A stretch of 36,467 nt of DNA, taken from the NCBI GenBank assembly GCA_039679375.1, contig JBDKVA010000081.1, positions 1 to 36,467 of the forward strand, read 5' to 3'. This document shows, one piece after another, positions 8,110 to 15,956 of this stretch; the stretch's first letter is position 1; every line of letters starts with the position of its first letter. The notes beneath the pieces were generated by a model. It saw only the letters and a list, made by a program, of their open reading frames with translations. It was not told where the DNA came from and searched no databases. This stretch comes from JBDKVA01 sp039679375. Its GTDB lineage: Bacteria; Bacillota; Clostridia; Acetivibrionales; DTU013. A program made the position numbers and the translations under genes.

Positions 8110-8228
8110 AAGCTATTTGCGATGTGACCTGAATTTACATTAGCGGTACAATATATAGCGACCTGCTCCCTGCCAAACTATCAATATATTGTACTGAGGA
8201 GCTTAAAAGAGGGACATCATAAATAGCT
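8110..8228. mobile_element. MITE-like palindromic element, copy A
   Basis: This non-coding element of about 119 bp is bounded by inverted arms AGCTATTTGCGATGT (8111-8125) and ACATCATAAATAGCT (8214-8228), with 2 mismatches in 15. An inner perfect inverted repeat, GTACAATATA (8146-8155) and TATATTGTAC (8185-8194), lies inside. A perfect 6-bp direct repeat CATCCT flanks it at 8104-8109 and 8229-8234, as expected of a target-site duplication. A second copy with the same arms is at 21988-22082. It carries no transposase, so a transposase elsewhere would have to mobilise it. It lies five bases past the stop codon of the FGAM synthase gene and upstream of glgA, so its hairpin may also act at the end of that transcript. 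Confidence 0.7.
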
Positions 8229-8239
8229 CATCCTGCATC

Positions 8240-11200
8240 TTATCCAAAGTACTGCACACCGGCTTCAAACAGCTTCTGGTCCTTTTCTCCGGGCACGTTC
8301 CTGCAAACATTCCTCCCTTTTCTCTCAGAGTGCCCCATCTTGCCCAATACCCTGCCATCCGGGCTTGTTATGCCTTCTATGGCAAACATAGATCCGTTTG
8401 GATTATATCGGATATCACCGGTTGCACTACCTTCCGGATCCACATACTGTGTAGCAATCTGTCCGTTTACGGCCAGCGCTTCGATCTCGGTTTCCGATGC
8501 TACAAACCGGCCCTCGCCGTGGGATATGGCTATAGTATGGAGATCTCCCACCTTTACATTGGAAAACCAGGGAGATTTGTTTGATGCGATTCTGGTATAC
8601 ACCATGCACGAAACATGCCTGCCAATCGTATTAAATGTCAGCGTCGGGTTATCCGGGCGAATGTCCCTGATTTCGCCATATGGCACCAGCCCCAGTTTGA
8701 TCAGCGCCTGGAACCCGTTGCATATGCCCAGCATTAGCCCATCCCTGTTATTTAGCAGGTCCATGACTGCGTTTTTGATATATGGATTTCTGAACGCCGT
8801 TGCGATGAACTTGCCTGAGCCATCCGGTTCATCTCCGGCACTGAAGCCTCCCGGCAGCATAACAATCTGGCTTTTTGAGATCCTTTGCTTCATCTCGCGG
8901 ATCGTTTCGTCAATATCCTTCGGAGTAATATTACGGACCACAAAAACATCCGGGATCCCTCCGGCATTCTCGAAGGCTTTTGCCGTATCGTATTCGCAAT
9001 TTGTCCCCGGGAAAACCGGTATGAAAATGCGCGGCTTTGCAATACCGGCATGTCTGCGCCCGCCTGTGACGCCATTACTTCCGTTTGCGCCCCTATCATA
9101 GGTGAATAGTTTTACATTACCCGGACAATCAGCCTTTGCGGGGAAGGTAGATTCCAGCGGCTGCAACCATTTCTCCAGAATGCCTTCCAGATCAACAATG
9201 GTAGCGTCTGATGTATTTTTCAACGTGGTGTTTCCGATCGTGATTTGCCTTTTATCCGAAGTATATCCCAACAGCCTGTATTTCAAGCCTTCAAATAGTT
9301 TCTCAACCCTCGCGCCCGTATTGATTTCCAGAACAAGCGAACCATACTTCGTACGGAACCATTCGCTGTCGTCCTCAATACCTGTCAGTTCGGCGCCAAG
9401 CATATTGCCGAAGCACATTGTGCTGATGGCCTCTGACAGGCCTCCCTGTCTTACTGAATGAGCCGCGAGTATTTCCCCTGCGGCTGCCAATTCATAAACA
9501 CGGACAAAGTTTTTATCCAGTTGTTCAAAATCCGGCAGGTCATTTTTATCCCTGTCCAATTCCAGCAGCACGATCGGACTCCCTGCCTTTTTGAATTCCG
9601 TTGAGATCACCTGCCCGGCATTCGATACGGCTACGGCAAATGCAACAAGCGTCGGAGGCACATTAAGATCCTTGAATGTACCCGACATGCTGTCCTTACC
9701 TCCGATTGCAGGAATACCGAGCTTCATTTGTGCATAATAAGCTCCAAGCAGGGCGCTGAAGGGTTTTCCCCATCTTATGGCTTCCTTGCCCGGCTTTTCA
9801 AAAAATTCCTGAAGCGTCAGCCTGATTTTCCTGTAATCCGCGCCCATTGCGGCAATCCTGGCAATTGCTTCAACGATTGAATATATGGCTCCATGGAAAG
9901 GGCTCCACGTTGAGATTTTCGGGTTGTAGCCGTGTGACATCAATGTGCAGGTCGCCGTATCGCCCTGAAGGACAGGAAGCTTTGCAGCCATTCCCTCAGA
10001 GGGGCTGAGCTGGTATTTGCCGCCGAAAGGCATCAGTACCGAACCTGCTCCAATCGTACTGTCGAACCGCTCCACCAAGCCTTTCTGACTGCAATTTCCA
10101 AGCTTCTGAAGGTTTGAAACCCATGACTCATTGAGCTTCATACCGCTCAGTGTGCTGTCTGTCTGCATGGAATAGAATCCATTGGCAGGAGATACTACCC
10201 TCACATTTGTATTTTGCTTCACACCGTTGGTATCAAGAAATTCTCTGCTGATATCCACAATAGTCTTGCCGCGCCATATCATGCGCAGCCTTCCTGAATC
10301 CGTCACCACCGCCACCCGGGTTGCTTCCAGGTTTTCTGCCGCTGCCGCCTCGATAAACCTGTCCCCATCCTCCTTCGCAACAACAACCGCCATTCTTTCC
10401 TGAGACTCTGATATGGCTAACTCTGTGCCATCCAAGCCTTCATATTTCTTTGGCACCCTGTCCAGGTCAATATCAAGCGCTTCAGCCAGCTCCCCTATTG
10501 CTACGGACACACCGCCTGCTCCAAAATCATTGCACCGCTTGATCATGCGGCTCACTTCACTGTTTCGAAAGAGCCTCTGAATTTTTCTTTCCGTAGGAGG
10601 GTTCCCTTTTTGCACTTCGGCTCCACAGGTAAGAAGTGATTTTTCATCATGCTCCTTTGATGAACCGGTTGCGCCGCCGCATCCGTCACGGCCCGTTCTT
10701 CCGCCGAGTAAAATAATGATATCGCCTGTTTCAGGCTTTTGCCTGACAACATTTTTCTTTGGTGCGGCGCCTATGACAGCGCCGATTTCCATTCGCTTAG
10801 CTACGTACCCTTCATCATAAATCTCTGTAACCTGGCCGGTTGCAAGCCCGATCTGATTTCCGTAGGAGCTGTAGCCTGCAGCCGCCCCAGTCGTGATTTT
10901 CCTCTGCGGAAGTTTGCCTGCAAGCGTATCCTTTACCTTTGTCCTCGGGTCGCCACTCCCTGTGACCCTCATTGCCTGGTATACGTAAGACCTTCCCGAA
11001 AGAGGATCACGGATCGCACCGCCAAGGCAGGTGGCAGCTCCGCCGAAAGGTTCGATCTCAGTCGGATGGTTATGCGTTTCATTTTTGAACATCACAAGCC
11101 ATTCCTCGTCCCTGCCGTCCACCGAAGCATTCACAACGATGCTGCAGGCATTGATTTCATCGGAGCTGTCCAGATCATCCAGTTTGCCTTCCTTTTTCAG

Positions 11201-12121
11201 CTCTTTCATTGCGATCGTCGCCAGGTCCATCAGGCAAATGTCCTTTTCCCTTTCCCCATAAACGTGCTTCCTTGTATCGGCATATTGCCTGTAAGCGGAT
11301 TCCAGCAATTTGCTGTATGGGCCTTCTTCAAATTCGACCGATCCGATGTTCGTAAGAAATGTGGTATGCCTGCAATGGTCGGACCAGTACGTATCGATCA
11401 GCCTGATTTCAGTAATGGTAGGTTCCCTGTGTTCTTTATCCCTGAAATATTGCCGGCAAAATTCCAGATCCTCGGGTGACATCGCCATGCCGAGCTCATT
11501 TTGCAGTTTCGCCAGCTCATTTTTATCCATTTTGCAAAAGCCGTTCATGACAGAAACATCTCCCGGATACTCCAGGCTGACATCAAGTGTTTCAAGCGGC
11601 GCCATTGACGCTTCCCGGCTGTCCACCGGATTGATGCAGTAAGCCTTTACCTTTTCGAAATCGGCATCCGATAGCCCGCCCTTTAGCGCGATAAGCTTAG
11701 CCGCCTTGCAGCGCGGCCTTTCGCCAAGAGTAAGGAACTGGATGCACTGTGATGCCGAATCGGCACGCTGGTCATACTGCCCCGGAAGGTATTCGACGGC
11801 GAAAACCCTTTCATCCGCGGCAAACTGGATACTATCTTCATAAAGCTCATCTACCGGAGGCTCCGAGAAAATAATAAAACGTGAGGTTTTGTATTCTTCA
11901 TCCGAAATGTCCGTTATATCATACCTGTTTATTACCCGCACGCCTTTTAGGCCAGCTATTCCCAGGTTATTTTTCAGATCACGGTACATGTTCTGCGCCT
12001 CTATGTCACAGCCCTTTTTCTTCTCTACAAAAATACGCCTTACCTTGCTTCTTGAGTTCATATCATTCACAGCATTCAACTTATCCGCCTTAAACATCTT
12101 ATCCATCGCAACAACCGCCAT
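8240..12121 (-). CDS. purL: Phosphoribosylformylglycinamidine synthase, single-chain (PurL+PurQ fusion)
   Basis: This enzyme makes FGAM from FGAR, glutamine and ATP in step 4 of purine synthesis. It is the ~1,290-residue single-chain form typical of Clostridia and streptococci. Visible parts are an N-terminal PurS-like segment, the linker DTYWSDHCRHTTF, the ATP-binding synthase core (FKNETHNHPTEIEPFGGAATC, then GGKDSMSGTF), and a C-terminal class-I glutaminase. The glutaminase has PVFPGTNCEYD, the nucleophile Cys in LGICNGFQALIKLG, and AISHGEGRF. The start is uncertain. ATG 12121 has only a weak GGCGG-type site; an in-frame ATG at 12106 is possible, and the homologous region begins near VRRIFVEKK. 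No other pur gene is adjacent. It is divergent from the LysR gene at 12292. Confidence 0.96.
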   Translation of the reverse strand: MAVVAMDKMFKADKLNAVNDMNSRSKVRRIFVEKKKGCDIEAQNMYRDLKNNLGIAGLKGVRVINRYDITDISDEEYKTSRFIIFSEPPVDELYEDSIQFAADERVFAVEYLPGQYDQRADSASQCIQFLTLGERPRCKAAKLIALKGGLSDADFEKVKAYCINPVDSREASMAPLETLDVSLEYPGDVSVMNGFCKMDKNELAKLQNELGMAMSPEDLEFCRQYFRDKEHREPTITEIRLIDTYWSDHCRHTTFLTNIGSVEFEEGPYSKLLESAYRQYADTRKHVYGEREKDICLMDLATIAMKELKKEGKLDDLDSSDEINACSIVVNASVDGRDEEWLVMFKNETHNHPTEIEPFGGAATCLGGAIRDPLSGRSYVYQAMRVTGSGDPRTKVKDTLAGKLPQRKITTGAAAGYSSYGNQIGLATGQVTEIYDEGYVAKRMEIGAVIGAAPKKNVVRQKPETGDIIILLGGRTGRDGCGGATGSSKEHDEKSLLTCGAEVQKGNPPTERKIQRLFRNSEVSRMIKRCNDFGAGGVSVAIGELAEALDIDLDRVPKKYEGLDGTELAISESQERMAVVVAKEDGDRFIEAAAAENLEATRVAVVTDSGRLRMIWRGKTIVDISREFLDTNGVKQNTNVRVVSPANGFYSMQTDSTLSGMKLNESWVSNLQKLGNCSQKGLVERFDSTIGAGSVLMPFGGKYQLSPSEGMAAKLPVLQGDTATCTLMSHGYNPKISTWSPFHGAIYSIVEAIARIAAMGADYRKIRLTLQEFFEKPGKEAIRWGKPFSALLGAYYAQMKLGIPAIGGKDSMSGTFKDLNVPPTLVAFAVAVSNAGQVISTEFKKAGSPIVLLELDRDKNDLPDFEQLDKNFVRVYELAAAGEILAAHSVRQGGLSEAISTMCFGNMLGAELTGIEDDSEWFRTKYGSLVLEINTGARVEKLFEGLKYRLLGYTSDKRQITIGNTTLKNTSDATIVDLEGILEKWLQPLESTFPAKADCPGNVKLFTYDRGANGSNGVTGGRRHAGIAKPRIFIPVFPGTNCEYDTAKAFENAGGIPDVFVVRNITPKDIDETIREMKQRISKSQIVMLPGGFSAGDEPDGSGKFIATAFRNPYIKNAVMDLLNNRDGLMLGICNGFQALIKLGLVPYGEIRDIRPDNPTLTFNTIGRHVSCMVYTRIASNKSPWFSNVKVGDLHTIAISHGEGRFVASETEIEALAVNGQIATQYVDPEGSATGDIRYNPNGSMFAIEGITSPDGRVLGKMGHSERKGRNVCRNVPGEKDQKLFEAGVQYFG

Positions 12122-12216
12122 TCCGCCGTAATTCCGGCATATATTTTTATCTGCATCTGCTTATCACTGGTTTAATTTTGCGTATTGTACTAAATTAATG
12201 ACAATCAGCTTGTCCC

Positions 12217-12245
12217 TTCACAAATATATTATACAATGATATAAT
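12217..12245 (+). promoter_or_regulatory. Extended -10 promoter for the LysR gene
   Basis: TTCACA (12217-12222), a 17-bp spacer and TATAAT (12240-12245), preceded by TGA as an extended -10 (TGATATAAT), lie 46 bp before the start at 12292. The 170-bp divergent region to purL is AT-rich. I did not find a convincing promoter for purL on the other strand. Confidence 0.7.
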
Positions 12246-12291
12246 CCATTATTATAATTAATATATTTAATATATATTATTAGGAGAGCTT

Positions 12292-13203
12292 ATGGATATC
12301 AACTTCGAACTATATAAGGTTTTTTACACGGTTGCCAGAACAGGCAGTTTCTCGCAAGCCGCAAAAGGGCTTTTTATCTCACAATCCGCGGTAAGCCAGT
12401 CCATCAGAGGCCTTGAGGAAAACGCCGGCTGCCCGCTTTTTATTAGAGGTGCAAGGAATGTGAGGCTTACCTCTGCGGGTGAGATGCTTTTCAGTCACGT
12501 GGAGCAGGCATACAACCTGCTGAAGAGCGCAGAGAATAAGTTGCTGGAAATGCAGTCCCTCAGATTTGGTGAAATTAAAATAGGCGTTGGTGATACGATA
12601 TTGAAATACCTTTTAACGCCATATCTGCAGCAATTCATTCGGGATTATCCAAAAATAAAAATACAGATCATCAATCGGACCTCTCCCGGCATTATTGATT
12701 CAATTAAAAGAGGAGCCGTGGATTTCGGGCTCGTAACGTTGCCTGTAAACGACAGGGATATTGAAACAACTTTATTCCGCGAGGTAGAGGATGTATTTGT
12801 CGCATCGCAGCGTTTCAATCAGCTCAGCGGCAGAGAGGTCGGCATCAGTGAGTTAAGCACGGTCCCTCTCCTGCTGCTTCAAAAGGAAAGCGCAACGCGG
12901 CGTAATCTGGATGAATACTTTACTTTAAAAGGTTTAGTGATCACACCTGAAATCGAGCTCGAGAGCATGGATCTTCTGGTGGAATATTCAAGGATCGGTC
13001 TTGGCGTAGCACATGTGCTGAAGGAAAGTGCCGATGCGCTGATATCCGCAGGAGAACTGTTCGCACTTAAACTGGCTGAGCCGATTCCAAAAAGGAAACT
13101 CGGCGTTGCAAAGCAGAAAAATGTCCCATTGTCTCAGGCAGCTTCACAATTCGCTTCCATATTGACTGCAACAAAAAATTCCTGGTCATCCATACAAAAA
13201 TAG
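12292..13203 (+). CDS. LysR-family transcriptional regulator
   Basis: The 303-residue protein has the LysR winged helix-turn-helix at residues 1-60 (FYTVARTGSFSQAAKGLFISQSAVSQSIRGLE) and a periplasmic-binding-fold effector domain from about residue 90 (GEIKIGVGDTILKYLLTPYLQQF). The effector domain resembles the CysL/CbbR branch, but the ligand cannot be read from sequence. An AGGAG ribosome site precedes the ATG. LysR regulators often control the divergent gene, here the FGAM synthase, but a purine synthase is an unusual LysR target. The link is therefore only positional. The downstream XRE-cupin gene has its own promoter. Confidence 0.92.
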   Translation: MDINFELYKVFYTVARTGSFSQAAKGLFISQSAVSQSIRGLEENAGCPLFIRGARNVRLTSAGEMLFSHVEQAYNLLKSAENKLLEMQSLRFGEIKIGVGDTILKYLLTPYLQQFIRDYPKIKIQIINRTSPGIIDSIKRGAVDFGLVTLPVNDRDIETTLFREVEDVFVASQRFNQLSGREVGISELSTVPLLLLQKESATRRNLDEYFTLKGLVITPEIELESMDLLVEYSRIGLGVAHVLKESADALISAGELFALKLAEPIPKRKLGVAKQKNVPLSQAASQFASILTATKNSWSSIQK

Positions 13204-13303
13204 CACGAAAAGGCGTCCGTGATAAACATTCATTTTTTTTACGTTTTATTGACTAATATTGCCAGTAATGCTGCCCTTCCTTTATTTCATCCATCCTATA
13301 TGC

Positions 13304-13325
13304 TATGATTTACCCAATAAATCAT
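13304..13325 (+). promoter_or_regulatory. -10 element overlapped by a perfect palindromic operator
   Basis: TGC-TATGAT (extended -10 at 13304-13309) is overlapped by the perfect inverted repeat ATGATTTA-CCCAA-TAAATCAT (13305-13325). The arms are 8 bp with a 5-bp spacer. It lies 40-60 bp before the XRE-cupin gene, so autoregulation by that dimeric regulator is the simplest reading. Confidence 0.6.
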
Positions 13326-13365
13326 ATAGAGAAAACATAAAAGAAACAATGAAAGGATGATATGA

Positions 13366-13923
13366 ATGTCAGACCAAATCAGGCAAATAGCTTCCAGAAT
13401 CAGGGACCTGCGCGAAATTTCCGGGCTATCCATTGAAACCCTGGCAGGCCAACTTGGCGTTTCAACTGAGACCTACAAACAATATGAAAGCGGCAGCATT
13501 GACATACCTATCGGCTTTTTATACGAGCTATCCAATATATTTAATGTGGATTTAACTGCTATTTTAACAGGCGAGGGCCCCAGGCTTCATACCTATTGCC
13601 TTGTAAGAAAAGAAAAGGGAGTTCGTGTTGAGAGGCGCAATCCCTACAAGTACCAAAGCCTGGCATACAACTTTATCAATAAGAAATCAGAACCCTTCAG
13701 TGTTGTAGTTGAGCCGTCCGCAGAGGAAGAACCGGTTCATTTCAATACTCACCCGGGTCAGGAATTTAATTACGTACTGGAAGGCACACTAATGATCTAT
13801 ATTGACGGTCATCAGCTCATACTGAACGAAGGCGATTCGCTGTACTTTGACTCAAGCTACAGCCATGGCATGAAGGCTATGGGCGGCAAAAAAGCAAAGT
13901 TACTTGCAATAATCATCAAGTAA
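13366..13923 (+). CDS. XRE-family regulator with C-terminal cupin sensor domain
   Basis: The 185-residue protein has an XRE helix-turn-helix at about residues 8-62 (IRDLREISGLSIETLAGQLGVSTETYKQYESG). A cupin barrel at about 105-182 has metal-site motifs (HFNTHPGQEFNYVLEG and GDSLYFDSSYSHGM). Cupin-XRE proteins sense small molecules and repress nearby metabolic genes. Here the next gene, 41 bp away on the same strand, is an acyl-CoA synthetase, so the pair probably forms one operon responding to a carboxylate or its CoA ester. A GGATG ribosome site precedes the ATG. A palindrome overlaps the promoter. The effector is unknown. Confidence 0.9.
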   Translation: MSDQIRQIASRIRDLREISGLSIETLAGQLGVSTETYKQYESGSIDIPIGFLYELSNIFNVDLTAILTGEGPRLHTYCLVRKEKGVRVERRNPYKYQSLAYNFINKKSEPFSVVVEPSAEEEPVHFNTHPGQEFNYVLEGTLMIYIDGHQLILNEGDSLYFDSSYSHGMKAMGGKKAKLLAIIIK

Positions 13924-13964
13924 TGGCACGTTCAATCCAAAAATAAAAGATAGAGGTTATGAAG

Positions 13965-15623
13965 ATGCTTGAAAAATTTTTATCAAAACAAGAATACGAT
14001 TCTTATGAAGATCTGTATGAAAGCTTTAAAATAAACCTTCCTGGCAATTTCAATTATGCATATGATGTTGCTGATGAAATTGCTGCAGAAACACCGGACA
14101 GGATCGCAATGATCTGGTGCGACGACAGGGGAAATGAATCCACCTTCACATTTTCGGAAATGAAATATTACAGCGACAAGGCTGCAAACTTCTTTAAAGC
14201 TCATGGCATCCGTAAAGGGGACCCTGTTATGCTGATCCTCAAAAGACGTTATGAATTCTGGTTTTGCCTTCTTGGCCTGCATAAGCTGGGCGCCATATGC
14301 ATTCCGGCAACACATCTGCTCACGGCGAAAGATATCGTATACCGGTGTAATGCGGCTGATATAAAAATGATCGTTTCAGTAGCAGATGCCGAAGTGATAA
14401 AGCACGTGGAATCATCGCTTTTAAAAACTCCTTCGCTTAAACTTAAGGCTTTGGTTGGAGAGTCCAGAGAAGGCTGGCTTGATTTTACCGGTGAGCTTGA
14501 AAAGGCGTCTCCCGCCTTTGATAGGCCGACCGGTGATGCTGCAGCTAAAAACAGCGATATCATGCTTTTGTACTTCACTTCCGGTACGACCGGAATGCCA
14601 AAAATGGTACAGCACAATTTTACCTACCCTCTCGGGCACATATTAACCGCAAAATATTGGCAGAACGTACTGGATGGCGGCCTGCATCTGACAGTTGCCG
14701 ATACCGGCTGGGCAAAGGCAATGTGGGGCAAGATCTATGGACAGTGGATTTCAGGAGCAGCCGTATTTGTTTATGATTATGACAAATTCATTCCGAAGGA
14801 GTTCCTCCATGTGATCACAAAGCATAAGATCACTTCATTTTGCGCCCCGCCGACTATTTACAGGTTCTTCATCAAGGAAGATTTGTCGAAATATGACCTT
14901 AGCAGTCTTAAAAGCTGCTCTATTGCAGGTGAACCTTTGAATCCTGAGGTTTACTCCCAGTTCCTGAAGGCAACCGGATTGAAACTGATGGAGGGTTATG
15001 GCCAGACTGAGCTGACGATTACCCTGGCAACATTCCCCTGGATGGAACCCAAGCCGGGATCGATGGGCAAACCTGCACCAGGATACGATATCGATCTTCT
15101 GGATGAAGACGGCAATTCCTGTGAAATTGGCGAGGAAGGCCAGCTTGTTATCCGTACCGATAAGCGCAAACCGTTCGGAATGTTTGACGGATATTACAGG
15201 GACAGTGAGCTAACTCACAAGGTATGGCATGATAATATATACTATACGGGCGATATGGCCTGGAAGGATGAAGACGGATACTACTGGTTTGTTGGCCGGT
15301 CGGATGATTTGATTAAATGCTCCGGCTACCGGATCGGTCCTTTCGAAGTGGAAAGCGCGCTTGTCGAACATCCGGCAGTGCTCGAATGCGCCATCACAGC
15401 CGTCCCTGACCCGGACCGGGGCCAGATTGTAAAAGCGACTGTTGTGCTGGCTAAAAATTACATGGCCAGTGAAAGTCTTGTAAAGGAACTTCAGGATCAC
15501 GTGAAGAAGGTAACCGCTCCTTACAAATATCCCAGGATCATTGAATTCGTCAATGAGCTCCCCAAGACAATCAGCGGTAAAATCAGAAGAGTCGAGATCC
15601 GTGAAAACGATACGGAAAAATAA
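13965..15623 (+). CDS. AMP-forming acyl-CoA synthetase (medium-chain/acetyl-CoA synthetase-like)
   Basis: The 552-residue protein belongs to the adenylate-forming superfamily, which activates a carboxylic acid with ATP and loads it on CoA. Core motifs are present in order: YFTSGTTGMPKMVQH (phosphate loop), TGWAKAMWG, GYGQTE, YTGDMAWKDEDGYYWFVGR with the hinge Asp, GYRIGPFEVE, and the catalytic Lys in PKTISGKIRR. The 'DTGWAKAMWGKIYGQW' segment resembles medium-chain acyl-CoA synthetases more than acetyl-CoA synthetase. ATG 13965 is preferred over 13959 because the AGAGG site is 8 bases from it rather than 2. It is co-directional with the XRE-cupin regulator and ends in a strong terminator. The substrate is not determinable from sequence. 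Confidence 0.92.
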   Translation: MLEKFLSKQEYDSYEDLYESFKINLPGNFNYAYDVADEIAAETPDRIAMIWCDDRGNESTFTFSEMKYYSDKAANFFKAHGIRKGDPVMLILKRRYEFWFCLLGLHKLGAICIPATHLLTAKDIVYRCNAADIKMIVSVADAEVIKHVESSLLKTPSLKLKALVGESREGWLDFTGELEKASPAFDRPTGDAAAKNSDIMLLYFTSGTTGMPKMVQHNFTYPLGHILTAKYWQNVLDGGLHLTVADTGWAKAMWGKIYGQWISGAAVFVYDYDKFIPKEFLHVITKHKITSFCAPPTIYRFFIKEDLSKYDLSSLKSCSIAGEPLNPEVYSQFLKATGLKLMEGYGQTELTITLATFPWMEPKPGSMGKPAPGYDIDLLDEDGNSCEIGEEGQLVIRTDKRKPFGMFDGYYRDSELTHKVWHDNIYYTGDMAWKDEDGYYWFVGRSDDLIKCSGYRIGPFEVESALVEHPAVLECAITAVPDPDRGQIVKATVVLAKNYMASESLVKELQDHVKKVTAPYKYPRIIEFVNELPKTISGKIRRVEIRENDTEK

Positions 15624-15633
15624 ATAATATGAT

Positions 15634-15665
15634 AACCGTGTAAATTCAATTAAGTTTACACGGTT
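15634..15665 (+). terminator. Intrinsic terminator after acyl-CoA synthetase
   Basis: An 11-bp perfect stem, AACCGTGTAAA (15634-15644) with TTTACACGGTT (15655-15665), encloses a 10-base loop. A T-rich tail (CTTCTTCATT) follows, ten bases past the stop codon. Confidence 0.85.
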
Positions 15666-15783
15666 CTTCTTCATTGGCAGAACATAAAAATAATATTATT
15701 TGTTACAGTAAACACATTTATTGACATCTATCAATATTTTTATTATAATCAAACCGAATTACTTAAAAAAATAATACTGATAA

Positions 15784-15866
15784 TAGCAAATTTGTTGAAA
15801 AACAGAGACGCAAAGCTACGAGTCTAAAATGCCTTTGCATTATGATAGTCGGGTTGCCGGTGGGAT
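15784..15866 (+). ncRNA. Cyclic di-GMP-I (GEMM-I) riboswitch aptamer
   Basis: The conserved core is plain: GACGCAAAGC (15807-15816), GAGTCTAAAATGC (15820-15832) and ATGATAGTCGGGTTGCC (15842-15858). The P1b helix TTTGTT-GAAA-AACAGA (15791-15806) carries the GNRA tetraloop that docks on the tetraloop receptor (TCTAAA...ATGATAG) in this class. A short ATGC-CTTT-GCAT hairpin caps P2. It lies about 90 bp before a gene whose product makes and/or degrades c-di-GMP. A terminator hairpin directly follows, so transcription attenuation is likely. The exact ends of P1a were not resolved. Confidence 0.9.
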
Positions 15867-15869
15867 AAA

Positions 15870-15917
15870 AAAATAGTACCGCGACTGAACTGACAGCGGT
15901 TTTTCTATTTTATAGAA
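15870..15917 (+). terminator. Expression-platform terminator of the c-di-GMP riboswitch
   Basis: ACCGC (15878-15882) pairs with GCGGT (15896-15900). The stem extends through AAAATAG/CTATTTT on the outside, and T-rich sequence follows. The CGGT at the 3' side of the aptamer could instead pair with ACCG of the terminator, giving a possible antiterminator. The direction of control (on or off) is not resolved. Confidence 0.7.
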
Positions 15918-15956
15918 ATATTAGTTTAAGACCGCAACTTTTCAGGAGGTAACGTA

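Noticed and set aside
8340..9101. 253-codon open frame on the plus strand inside the FGAM synthase gene
   Set aside because: It lies wholly opposite a strongly conserved enzyme; it has no ribosome site and its composition (Ser/Pro/Leu-rich) is typical of antisense shadow frames.
10739..11479. 246-codon open frame on the plus strand inside the FGAM synthase gene
   Set aside because: It is antisense to conserved PurL motifs, with no start signal and no recognisable domain.
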